Shown here: piece after piece, positions 9,443 to 17,926 of the stretch
Numbering within the stretch: the stretch's first letter is position 1
Layout: each line of letters starts with the position of its first letter
Assembly: GCA_036504895.1 (NCBI GenBank)
Contig: DASXUJ010000062.1
Location: 153,167 to 217,166, forward strand
DNA: 64,000 bases
Direction of reading: 5' to 3'
DNA from: Syntrophorhabdaceae bacterium
GTDB taxonomy: Bacteria > Desulfobacterota > Syntrophorhabdia > Syntrophorhabdales > Syntrophorhabdaceae
Notes under the pieces: generated by a model
Told to the model about the DNA's origin: nothing
The model's input: only the letters and a program-made list of their open reading frames with translations
The model's database searches: none
Position numbers and translations under genes: made by a program

Positions 9443-10647
9443 GGGGCCCTCGCCTCTCTTCGAAATGGGCCGCCCTCAAAAAGAGTCTCCCCTGAGGTCG
9501 AGGAAAAATCCACCTCCTGACGGGACACATCTCCCTGCGTGATAAACCGAACCGGTATGTTTCGTCTACGGAATGATTCCAACGCCCTTTGCACGAGGAG
9601 GTTTTTTTGAAAGGCAAAATAAAGACATGTGAGCCCCCACGGCAGAGGTAACCCACGGTTCAAAAAGTCTCCCCCATCGCCTTCGGGTTGATTGGATAAT
9701 CTCGCAAGGATTTCGAGAATGGCAGCCAACCGGCCTCCGTTCCTCGCGACCCGCAGAAAAGAGGGGCTCTCCCCGTTTCTCTTCCCGTTCGTGAGGAATC
9801 CCACTGCCGCGCCCCTTCGGTCAAGCTGCACCACAATAGATGCGGCGACCTCGAGGAGCCGTTCGAACGAGTCCCGTTCATTCTCATATCCCGCAACATC
9901 TATAACGATCAGCGCCTTTTCGTGTTGGGAGGACTCGAAGACTTTCTCCTGAAGACGGTGGTGTCGCGCGCTCGCCTTCCAATGGATGTAACGCGAGGGC
10001 GTTCCATGACGGTAATCAGCAGTGCCCGATATATAGAGAGGATCCTTAATGGCGCTTTGAGCTCCGGCCGCGCCGAAAAGATCCCGCCTCGGGAAGGAAA
10101 GGGGACCGGGATCGACCAGTCTCGGGAAGACTATAATCTCGGAGGAATCCCCGATCATTTCCTTCCTTGGAAAAAAACCGGGAAGGTCCGCGGATGTCGC
10201 ACAAATGGGCCCTATCTCGTAAACGCCCCTTGTCAAAACCCCTAAGCTCCGTTCGGCACGTATCCCCTGGTGCCACAGGAGCGTGCCCTTGACCGTCACG
10301 TCCATTTCGTCCGCCGGGGACTCCCCGGCTTCGCAGACCGGCGCATGGAGCTCTAACCAGATGGGCATCAATTTACGGTTTTCGGCCGCCAGAACGAAAG
10401 TAAGCTCTTCACCGGCAAAAATCCGCCGGTTTCCCAATTCCCGGCTGCATTCCACCCCATGGAAACTGAAACGGCCCCATACCCTTAAGCCTCCCCCAAG
10501 GCCCAAAACGAGCAATGAAAGGGCGATCAGGCCCCGCTCAGCGTAAATCAGAGAAAGAAAGAGTGTCAGCCCCGCGAAAAGCATCGCGGGGACCGTCAAG
10601 AAAAGAGTCGATACCCTGCGGAGTTCTTCGGTGTTACGGGTCATCAC
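9439..10647 (-). CDS. DUF58-domain protein
   Basis: 402 residues. Two hydrophobic segments lie near the N-terminus (LFLTVPAMLFAGLTLFLSLIYA and LIALSLLVLGLGGGLRVWG), then a beta-rich region, then the DUF58 signature DPLYISGTADYRHGTPSRYIHWKASARHHRLQEKVFES around residues 205-245. The following ALIVIDVAGYENERDSFERLLEVAASIV resembles a von Willebrand factor A fold, with D-V-A-G-Y in place of a clean D-x-S-x-S metal site. It overlaps moxR by four bases at its start and the DUF4129 gene by four at its end, so the three are co-translated. DUF58 proteins are regular partners of MoxR ATPases in complex assembly or stress response; the client is unknown. Confidence 0.85.
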   Translation of the reverse strand: MMTRNTEELRRVSTLFLTVPAMLFAGLTLFLSLIYAERGLIALSLLVLGLGGGLRVWGRFSFHGVECSRELGNRRIFAGEELTFVLAAENRKLMPIWLELHAPVCEAGESPADEMDVTVKGTLLWHQGIRAERSLGVLTRGVYEIGPICATSADLPGFFPRKEMIGDSSEIIVFPRLVDPGPLSFPRRDLFGAAGAQSAIKDPLYISGTADYRHGTPSRYIHWKASARHHRLQEKVFESSQHEKALIVIDVAGYENERDSFERLLEVAASIVVQLDRRGAAVGFLTNGKRNGESPSFLRVARNGGRLAAILEILARLSNQPEGDGGDFLNRGLPLPWGLTCLYFAFQKNLLVQRALESFRRRNIPVRFITQGDVSRQEVDFSSTSGETLFEGGPFRREARAP

Positions 10648-11582
10648 CCCACCGGGGCAGGAACGGGCATGTGATTCAGGATCTCGTCGATTACATCTTC
10701 CTGTCTCTTCCCCTGCAACCGCTCTTCATCCCTGAGAATCAGCCTGTGGGAAAGGACCTGGACCGCCAATGCCTTTACGTCGTCGGGAAGCACATATTCC
10801 CTCCCCCGAAGCGCCGCCAACGCCTGACCGGCCCTCATGAGTCCAAGGGAGCCCCTGGGGCTTGCGCCGAGGCGGAGCGACCGGTGTACGCGGGTGGCCC
10901 TGACGATATTGGCAATATACTCCCTCACGGGCAAAGAAACCCTTATCCTCTTCCGCGCCTCCTGGAGGGATAAGATAATCTCGGGACTCGCCACCCCATG
11001 CAGCTCATGTAACGGCTCCTTTTCCTGAAAGCGCTCGAGGATCTCGACTTCCTCACTCATATCAGGGTAACCGGGGCGGATTCTTAGGAGGAACCTGTCG
11101 AGCTGTGCTTCCGGCAGAGGGAACGTCCCCTCCAGCTCGATAGGATTTTGGGTGGCTACCACGAAGAATGGATGGGGCAGAGCGTAACTCGTACCGTCCA
11201 CCGTGACCTGGCGTTCTTCCATGCTCTCGAGGAGGCTCGCCTGGGTTCTGGGAATGGTACGGTTAATCTCGTCCGCCAGGAGCACGTGGGTCATGACGGG
11301 ACCGTGCTGAAAAGTGAATTGACCCGATTGGGGATTATAGATATTAAATCCCGTAATATCGGCAGGCAGGAGGTCGGGGGTAAACTGTACCCGCTTAAAA
11401 GAAGCGCCTATGGATAATGCGAGGGCTTTTGCCAGCAGCGTCTTTCCAAGACCTGGTGCATCTTCAAGAAGCACATGCCCGTCCGCCAGAAGCCCCACGA
11501 GAAGGAGCTCCATGGTGTCCCGTTTTCCCACAATCACACGTGAAATATTTTCAATTATTGCTGCGCATGAATCGAATTGCAC
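10644..11582 (-). CDS. MoxR-family AAA+ ATPase
   Basis: 312 residues, normal for MoxR. Walker A is LEDAPGLGKT (residues 39-48), Walker B is VLLADEINR (100-108), followed by TQASLLESMEERQVTVDG (the MoxR beta-hairpin region), the sensor 1 segment VVATQNPIELEGTFPLPEAQLDRFLLR and the C-terminal lid with GASPRGSLGLMRAGQALAALRGREYVLPDDVKALAVQVLSHRL. These ATPases act as chaperones that activate or assemble VWA/DUF58 partner proteins. The start is a GTG without a visible ribosome-binding site. First gene of the operon with DUF58 and DUF4129. Identification is firm; the biological client is not known. Confidence 0.95.
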   Translation of the reverse strand: MQFDSCAAIIENISRVIVGKRDTMELLLVGLLADGHVLLEDAPGLGKTLLAKALALSIGASFKRVQFTPDLLPADITGFNIYNPQSGQFTFQHGPVMTHVLLADEINRTIPRTQASLLESMEERQVTVDGTSYALPHPFFVVATQNPIELEGTFPLPEAQLDRFLLRIRPGYPDMSEEVEILERFQEKEPLHELHGVASPEIILSLQEARKRIRVSLPVREYIANIVRATRVHRSLRLGASPRGSLGLMRAGQALAALRGREYVLPDDVKALAVQVLSHRLILRDEERLQGKRQEDVIDEILNHMPVPAPVG

Positions 11583-11715
11583 CGCGCCCCCGGCTGTCGT
11601 TCTCCTTGTAAGAGGAAGGGAAGATTACCCGCTATTTAGTACCACGCAGGCGGCAGTCTGTAAAGAGAATTGTTCCCCCGGTTCCTCCTCAAAACCGGGA
11701 CCGGCGATTCGCTCC

Positions 11716-14661
11716 TTACCGGTCCAATATCTCCCTCACCTTCCGGAGCAGCTCGTTGGGGGAGAGAGGTTTCGATATAAAATCGAACTCCTTTTCCTTA
11801 AGTCCTTTATCGAGAAGGATATCCATGGTATGACCGCTCATGAAGAGGAACCTCACGTCGGGCCTTATCTTTTTGATCTCCTCCAACGCCTCTTTCCCAT
11901 TCTTCCTGGGCATCACCGTATCGAGAAGGAGAAGATCGATTTTTTCCGCCTCACGAAATTTAGCCACCCCATCTTCACCGTCAACCGCTTCTACAACCCG
12001 GTACCCGCACAATTTCAGGATATCTCTCGTAAACCTTCGCACCTCGTCATTGTCCTCTGCAATGAGAATGGTCTCTTTCCCTTTATCCAGTGCAAGAGAC
12101 TGGGACTGTTCCGTCCTGGGCGCCCCTTTTGCGACGGGAAAATAGATTCTGAATGAGGTGCCCGTGCCCTGTTCGCTGTAAACCGTAATATACCCGCCAT
12201 GCTGTTTTACGATTCCGTATACTGTGGCCAGCCCGAGACCCGTGCCCTTGCCTGTCGCTTTTGTGGTAAAAAAGGGCTCGAATATCTTCTCCCTTGTGGC
12301 CTCGTCCATTCCCACGCCCGTATCCGACACCACCAGGAGCACATATTGACCCGGTTGACCGAAGCCATGAATGGACATGAACAGCTCATCGAGCAGGACC
12401 GTCTGCGTTTCGATGGCGATCACGCCCCCTTTAGGCATGGAATCCCTCGCATTCGTGACGAGGTTGAAGAGGATCTGGTCGATCTGCGTCGCATCGGCCA
12501 TGAAGGATACATTTTCCGAATCGAGACGGGTGTGGAGGGTGATATCTTCGGTGAGGAGCCTGTTCAGGAGCTGCTTGGTCCCTTCCACGATATCGTTGAG
12601 ACGGATAGGTTGCAGGTTGATCGGTTGTTTACGGCCGAAGGTGAGGAGAACCTTCGTCAGTCCTGCTGCCTTTTGCGCTGCAGAAAGAATTTGGTCCACG
12701 TAGACGCGCAAAGGATCGGAGCCGTCCATTCTCATCTGGAGAAGGCTGCCGTAACCCACGAGGGCCGTGAGGATATTGTTGAAATCATGTGCGATGCCGC
12801 CCGTCAGGGTACCTATGGCCTCCATTTTCTGGGCCTGACGAAGATGGGACTCCAAATGCTTCTCCCTGGTAATCTCGATAACCGTCCCCATTGCCGCAAC
12901 CCGCCCTTCGTAGGTGATGGCGCTGCCCAGGGTTTTCAGAATACAGACATGGCCGTCTTTTCTGATAGACCTGAAGTCATACTCGATATGGTTCATCTCG
13001 CCCGCCATTCTGGCCGCAATGTTTTCACTCACCAGCGCCTTATCGTCCGGGTGGGTCAGGTCGGCGGGGCCTAATGTATCTACGAGCTCGTTGTAAGAAT
13101 ACCCCGTCATGTCGCAGAACCTTTGGTTCACGAAACGGAAGAAGTCATCCTGAATGATATAGAAGCCCACGAGGGAGCTCTCCACCACGCCCCGGTATTT
13201 TGCCTCCGATTCCTTAAGCGCCTGCTCGATGCTTTTTCTCTCCGATATATCGATGATAATGGCCCGGAATCCTGAGAGGACCCCCCCTCTCATTATGGGA
13301 CTCGCATAGATCGTCACCGGGAAAACACTGCCATCCTTGCGAACTGCCATATACTCCGGCGTTCCCATCCGTGTCTCCCCTGCTGCCAGCCTCCTCACGT
13401 TCTCGCTCGCTCTTTTGTAATCCTCCGGGGTGAGCACCTGACTCAAGTTTCGGGTCCGGCTATCGAACTCCTCTTTCGTGTAACCGAACAGCCTGCACCC
13501 ATGCTCGTTTTCAAAGGTGAAGTTGCCCATTTCGTCCAGTTCCGCGATCGCCTGGGGCAGCGATTCCGCAAGCTCCCGGTAGCGTCTTTCTCCTTCGGCT
13601 GCCTTTTCTTCCGCGCGGAGAAAGGCCGTGATATCGGTGGAGACTCCCAAAACTGCCCTTTCCCCTGTCGCCGAGACGGAAAAGGGTATCTTGACGGTCC
13701 GCAGGATGCGCGTGCGGCCGGTGATGTCGGTGATCCGCTCCTCCGGGATCTCTTTGGGAACGCCCCCTTCTATGACCCCGAGATCGTCCTCCCGGAAATG
13801 CTCCACTTCCTCCCCCTTCGGATTGAAATCACGATCCCTTTTCCCGAGGAGACCTTCCACCGTGGTCCCGAACGCGTCGGCCACTGCCTTATTTGCGAGA
13901 ATGAAGCGGCCATCGCGATCTTTTGCGAAGATGAAATGTGGGACGAGGTCAATTACCTCGCGGAGCCGCCCCTCGCTCTCCCGGAGGGCCTCCTCCGCTT
14001 GGTTCCGCATCTTTATCTCTTTTTCAAGCCGGGTATTGTCCTCTTTCTGGAGTCCCATGGATGCCGCCATCCGCGTGTGAAGACCATGGGTCGCCAGAAC
14101 CAGAGGCACCAGATACATGAGATAGCACAGGAGATCCATGATCCAGCCAAAGGGAGAGATCATGTAAGCAGCCACGCCTGGCCTGGTCACCACAATTCCG
14201 GTGCATACACAGGCTCCTGCAAGACAGATAATCATTCCACCGGCCGCGACAGCCATAACGCCTGCCCTCAGTCCGAGAAAAATCCCCGCAAATGCGCATA
14301 GGGCGGAGAGGTGAAGCATGCCGGTACCCCCCAAACCGAGATCCAGGAGCGACTGGAGGGCAATGAAATAACCGATCAGGAGCATGAATCCGAAAACACG
14401 GGGAACAGGCCACCTTCTCCGGTATTTGAAAACAAGAGAAACTGCGAGGAGTGTCACCACATGGAGAAAGAAGGGGAAAGTGAAACCTGGCTTCGAGAGG
14501 GCACGCCAGAGAGAGACTCCCAGCGCGGCCACTCCGAAAGTCAGCATCAGGGGGAACATCCTGTCGAATATTTCTGCTACCGCGGGAAATATTCGTTGAT
14601 AATCTTCAAACGTGGAATAATCGGCGGTGATGCGTCGTGACGGATGGATTCGTGAATTCAT
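11716..14661 (-). CDS. Membrane PAS hybrid sensor histidine kinase with receiver domain
   Basis: 981 residues. Residues about 35-200 are five to six membrane segments, then a coiled coil (LQKEDNTRLEKEIKMRNQAEEALRESE), three PAS domains (about 230-345, 365-480 and 485-610), a dimerisation/phosphoacceptor helix with His625 ([11 protein letters not shown], the HisKA variant of NtrB-like kinases), an ATPase domain with N box (LVTNARDSM), G1 (VSDTGVGMD) and G2 ([15 protein letters not shown]), and a C-terminal receiver with Asp914 (LLLLDTVMPRKNG) and FISKP. It should autophosphorylate and pass phosphate to its own receiver; no output regulator or Hpt protein is adjacent. The ATG has no obvious ribosome-binding site, so the N-terminus is uncertain. 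It is a paralogue of the kinase at 54101-56134. Confidence 0.9.
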   Translation of the reverse strand: MNSRIHPSRRITADYSTFEDYQRIFPAVAEIFDRMFPLMLTFGVAALGVSLWRALSKPGFTFPFFLHVVTLLAVSLVFKYRRRWPVPRVFGFMLLIGYFIALQSLLDLGLGGTGMLHLSALCAFAGIFLGLRAGVMAVAAGGMIICLAGACVCTGIVVTRPGVAAYMISPFGWIMDLLCYLMYLVPLVLATHGLHTRMAASMGLQKEDNTRLEKEIKMRNQAEEALRESEGRLREVIDLVPHFIFAKDRDGRFILANKAVADAFGTTVEGLLGKRDRDFNPKGEEVEHFREDDLGVIEGGVPKEIPEERITDITGRTRILRTVKIPFSVSATGERAVLGVSTDITAFLRAEEKAAEGERRYRELAESLPQAIAELDEMGNFTFENEHGCRLFGYTKEEFDSRTRNLSQVLTPEDYKRASENVRRLAAGETRMGTPEYMAVRKDGSVFPVTIYASPIMRGGVLSGFRAIIIDISERKSIEQALKESEAKYRGVVESSLVGFYIIQDDFFRFVNQRFCDMTGYSYNELVDTLGPADLTHPDDKALVSENIAARMAGEMNHIEYDFRSIRKDGHVCILKTLGSAITYEGRVAAMGTVIEITREKHLESHLRQAQKMEAIGTLTGGIAHDFNNILTALVGYGSLLQMRMDGSDPLRVYVDQILSAAQKAAGLTKVLLTFGRKQPINLQPIRLNDIVEGTKQLLNRLLTEDITLHTRLDSENVSFMADATQIDQILFNLVTNARDSMPKGGVIAIETQTVLLDELFMSIHGFGQPGQYVLLVVSDTGVGMDEATREKIFEPFFTTKATGKGTGLGLATVYGIVKQHGGYITVYSEQGTGTSFRIYFPVAKGAPRTEQSQSLALDKGKETILIAEDNDEVRRFTRDILKLCGYRVVEAVDGEDGVAKFREAEKIDLLLLDTVMPRKNGKEALEEIKKIRPDVRFLFMSGHTMDILLDKGLKEKEFDFISKPLSPNELLRKVREILDR

Positions 14662-14995
14662 GGGCGGCCCCGGTATAAGGCAAATCCCGGCCGGGCTATT
14701 CGCCGGCTGTGCGACCCAGGCCCGCCAAAAACCGGTCGAGCCTGTCCGAGATGATCTGTTTTTGACCCTGTCACCCTCAATTACCTTAATTTCCTGTTAT
14801 TCCCAAAGTCGCAATTCCCGCATGGGTTCGTCCTGAACCGCAGGAACAACCAATTCATGCAACGCACTTTATCGTCTTATAGTATTAACGGACGGGCAGA
14901 GGATTTCTTAAGTATTTTAGATTTTTAAATCGATTTTTTGTTGGATTTGTCGTCATGTCCCTTTACGCTCTCAGCATTTATCGGTGAACCTTTTT
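14662..14995. other. Intergenic stretch between the two kinase genes
   Basis: 334 bases between the stop of one kinase and the start of the other, both on the minus strand. It is AT-rich around 14920-14990. I see no gene, tRNA or strong terminator; a short frame of about 25 codons near 14800-14870 has no support. A promoter for the downstream hybrid kinase probably lies here but no convincing -35/-10 pair stands out. Confidence 0.4.
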
Positions 14996-16450
14996 TCACT
15001 CTCTCTCGGAAAGGATATGAGTTTCCTTCGGGAGAGTGAAGTAAAAAGTTGCGCCTTGACCGGGCAGGCTCTCCGCCCAAACCCTTCCCCCGTGAAGGAG
15101 TGCGATACGCTTGACGATAGCAAGTCCCACCCCTGTCCCCTCGAATTCGTCCCGGGTGTGAAGGCGATGGAATGGATCAAACATTCTCTCCTTCTCTTTC
15201 ATGTCAAATCCAATGCCGTTGTCCTTTACGGAATAGACATTCTCCTCTGCCCCTTGCATGCCTCTCACTTCAACGAACGGCCTCTGCCCATGGGAAGAAA
15301 ATTTGAATGCATTCGACATAATATTTGATAAAAGCTGCCTCACCATCCGCTCATCGCCAAATGCATCCGGGAGAGGGGAAACCGTCGCTTCGCTTTCGGG
15401 ATAGATCAGCTTCAGGTCCTGTACCACGTTATCCGCGAGTTTTCCCATGGGAATCTTGCTGAATTGCAGGGCTTCCCTTCCGAGCCTGGAATAGGCGAGA
15501 AGGTCCTCTATAAGGTGCCCCATCCTGTCGGCGTCCGACCTTATCAGAGTAAGCCAATACCTGCACTTCTCGTCAAGATTTTCCCCGCACCTTTCCCACA
15601 AGCGGCGCGAAAAACCTTGTATGGTAACAAGGGGGGTACGCAGATCATGGGAGACCATGGAGTTGAAGGCTTCCAGGTCTCTGTTGGCGATTTCCAGGTC
15701 CCGCACGTGCTGTTCAAGTTCTTGATTCAACTGCAGGATTCTCGTCTCTGCTTTTTTGATCTTCGTAATGTCCCGGAGTACCGCCAGGGTCCCAGAACGA
15801 CCCATGTAGTCGATCATTCCCACTGATGCCTGAAGAGTGCGCATCTCACCGTCAGGCCTCTGGATTCTGTATTCCGCCATTCCGTCAAGGCTCTCTCCTC
15901 TCTGGCGGGCACGAACCCTTTCCTTCACTGCCTCTTTATCCTCGGGCACAATGAATTGGTCAAAGGGATGGTCAATTACCCGGGAAGATTCGTCCAGACC
16001 GTGGATCTTCAGAAAAGCCTTATTCACGAGAACCCTTTCCGTCCCGACCGTAATAGCGATCCCGTCGGCCACATTTTCCACCACGGCTTTGTAAAGCTCC
16101 TCATTTTGTCGCAGAGCTCTTTCAATACGCTCGCGGCCCGCCGTTTCGCCCGCGTCCTTTTTGAGGAGATCCCGGTACTTCCCGAGCATGAGATAGGATA
16201 TGGCGGGAGCAGTAAAAGCGGCAAGGAGAACGGACATTATGTGAATACCTTTCAATGTGAAGGCCGGAAAAAAATTCTGGTTGAGGAGCTCATAGGCGGA
16301 CATGGTGGAAAGGGCAACGACGGAAATCAGAAAGAGCGAAAAAGCCGTCCTTGCCGTGCCGGAAGCCTCCTTCCTCCTCTGCTCCGGGAGAGAATTACGA
16401 GACATTTCGATCGCGGAAAGGGCTGATTTCTCCTGCTCTTCTTCTCTCAT
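14996..16450 (-). CDS. PAS-domain sensor histidine kinase
   Basis: 484 residues from the ATG at 16450, which has GGAAGGGGG six bases upstream; the frame continues 32 codons further but without a ribosome-binding site. Two membrane segments (TAFSLFLISVVALSTMSAYELL and IHIMSVLLAAFTAPAISYLML) bracket a very short loop. A PAS domain follows (NEELYKAVVENVADGIAITVG to LAVLRDITKIKKAE), then a coiled coil, a HisKA domain with His268 (FNSMVSHDLRTPLVTIQGF) and an ATPase domain (NIMSNAFKFS, VKDNGIGFD, EGTGVGLAIVKRIALLHGG). It lacks a receiver, and no response regulator gene lies beside it, so it is an orphan kinase. The ATPase and phosphoacceptor motifs are intact. The signal sensed cannot be told. Confidence 0.9.
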   Translation of the reverse strand: MREEEQEKSALSAIEMSRNSLPEQRRKEASGTARTAFSLFLISVVALSTMSAYELLNQNFFPAFTLKGIHIMSVLLAAFTAPAISYLMLGKYRDLLKKDAGETAGRERIERALRQNEELYKAVVENVADGIAITVGTERVLVNKAFLKIHGLDESSRVIDHPFDQFIVPEDKEAVKERVRARQRGESLDGMAEYRIQRPDGEMRTLQASVGMIDYMGRSGTLAVLRDITKIKKAETRILQLNQELEQHVRDLEIANRDLEAFNSMVSHDLRTPLVTIQGFSRRLWERCGENLDEKCRYWLTLIRSDADRMGHLIEDLLAYSRLGREALQFSKIPMGKLADNVVQDLKLIYPESEATVSPLPDAFGDERMVRQLLSNIMSNAFKFSSHGQRPFVEVRGMQGAEENVYSVKDNGIGFDMKEKERMFDPFHRLHTRDEFEGTGVGLAIVKRIALLHGGRVWAESLPGQGATFYFTLPKETHILSERE

Positions 16451-16583
16451 GGCATCCCCCTTCCAGGTCAGAATCACGTTGCTGGTTATAGTCTTCTTCG
16501 GAAGCCGTAGGGCCACGTCCATTAACCGACACTCACAGTATACCAAATCTTCTGGCTGGGGAAAAGCCGCGCTTCAGGGGGGC

Positions 16584-16612
16584 TTGATCCTGTCGGGAGT
16601 AACGGGTATACT
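16584..16612 (+). promoter_or_regulatory. Sigma70-like promoter abutting the MBL-fold lipoprotein gene
   Basis: TTGATC at 16584-16589 and TATACT at 16607-16612 are separated by exactly 17 bases. The -10 box ends one base before the first possible GTG (16613). Transcription would then start near 16619-16620, leaving the GTG at 16622 almost at the 5' end of the message, so a leaderless transcript is possible. The match could also be chance. Confidence 0.45.
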
Positions 16613-17761
16613 GTGGCGGTTGTGAATTTGAAATCCCGTACACAATTTCTCGTACTCGCTGTCCTCTTCTTCCTGCTCTCCTGCGCCCATTATCCCGCTT
16701 CCATCGATGAGGCCAAATGGAGAGAACAAGTTGAAGCGGTAAAACCCGGTAGTCTCTACGCCCCCCATTTCCAGGACGGAAGGTATTTTAACCCATGGAT
16801 GGACCAGGAGCACGGTGGTTTCTTGAGACTGGTCAAGATGTCCTTCTCCGAGAGTACCCTCTATACGCAGGAAGAGATGGACTTCAAGCCCCGGTTTGTC
16901 CCCGGGCTCAAAGATCGGATAGAGGCCGCGCCTTCCGGTGATTTTATCGCCTGGATAGGCCATTCCACGTTTCTGATCCGCGTGCGGGGCATCTACATAC
17001 TCACCGACCCCATATTTTCGGAGAGGGCGCTCCTTCCGAAACGGCTGACCCCGCCCGCTATTACTGCGGAAGAGATAAACGGGATCTCGCCTGAAGTTAA
17101 TATCCTCCTCTCCCACAATCATTATGATCATCTTGACGTGCGGAGCATGAAGGAATTGTCGGATAAATCGAAGGTCATCGTTCCCCTGGGGCTCAAAAAG
17201 CACGTGGAAAAGATGAATAAAACCCATGTGAAGGAAATGGACTGGTGGCAGAGCGCCGATATAGGCAACGACGTGCGCGTCTTTTGCCTGCCCGCGCAGC
17301 ACTGGTCGAGGCGTATGACCCAGAGTACGAACAGTTCCCTCTGGGCGAGTTATATGATCGTGACACCTGAGGTCACTATCTATTTTGGCGGCGATAGCGG
17401 ATATTTTACGGGTTATAAAGAGTTCGGAAAACTATTTCCCTCCATCACCTATGCCATTATCCCCACCACTTCCCTCAATCCCAGGGCATACATGCATTAT
17501 GCCCACATGAACGTGGATGAGGCGCTCGATGCTTTTCAGGACTTAGGTGCGAAATATTTTATTCCCACCCATTGGGGAACCTTCCAAATCAGTACGGAAC
17601 CCGCGGGGTATCCCATAGTCGAATTAAAAAGGAAGATGGAATTGCTCAATCTGAACCCCTCACGTTACCTGATAATGGATTTAGGGACTCTTCTCCCCGT
17701 TGAGAATGCAGGAACCGGTGTTTTGCCGGCAGCCGGTCTGGCCGCGGCAGCCGGAAGATAG
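16613..17761 (+). CDS. Metallo-beta-lactamase-fold hydrolase, predicted lipoprotein (NAPE-PLD/UlaG-like)
   Basis: 382 residues. The N-terminus is a lipoprotein signal (FLVLAVLFFLLSC, lipobox LLSC), so the mature protein is probably lipid-anchored in the envelope. The fold is shown by WIGHSTFLIRVRGIYILTDPIF, the metal motif HNHYDHLD with His168, His170, Asp172 and His173, later LPAQHWSRR (third metal site), YFGGDSGYF and PTHWGTF. GHSTFLI and the spacing of the metal ligands resemble N-acylphosphatidylethanolamine phospholipase D-type and L-ascorbate-6-phosphate-lactonase-like enzymes, so a phospholipid substrate is possible. An in-frame GTG at 16622 is an alternative start that fits the promoter. 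It is transcribed alone or with the downstream mscS gene. Confidence 0.85.
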   Translation: MAVVNLKSRTQFLVLAVLFFLLSCAHYPASIDEAKWREQVEAVKPGSLYAPHFQDGRYFNPWMDQEHGGFLRLVKMSFSESTLYTQEEMDFKPRFVPGLKDRIEAAPSGDFIAWIGHSTFLIRVRGIYILTDPIFSERALLPKRLTPPAITAEEINGISPEVNILLSHNHYDHLDVRSMKELSDKSKVIVPLGLKKHVEKMNKTHVKEMDWWQSADIGNDVRVFCLPAQHWSRRMTQSTNSSLWASYMIVTPEVTIYFGGDSGYFTGYKEFGKLFPSITYAIIPTTSLNPRAYMHYAHMNVDEALDAFQDLGAKYFIPTHWGTFQISTEPAGYPIVELKRKMELLNLNPSRYLIMDLGTLLPVENAGTGVLPAAGLAAAAGR

Positions 17762-17926
17762 TCTCCCACACCCTGAGAAGTTGACCGGATAATCCGAAGA
17801 CCTCTGGATGCCATCGCGAATGTCCCGTTCCCCTCGCCTCCGGTTTGCAGCAGCGCTTGAAAAAATGTTAGGGTATTTAACCGCCGGATAGCCGTATTCC
17901 CGGAATCCCATGGAAAGGAAAAACTA

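Noticed and set aside
12199..13074. 291-codon open frame on the plus strand
   Set aside because: Antisense to the hybrid kinase at 11716-14661; no family-like sequence.
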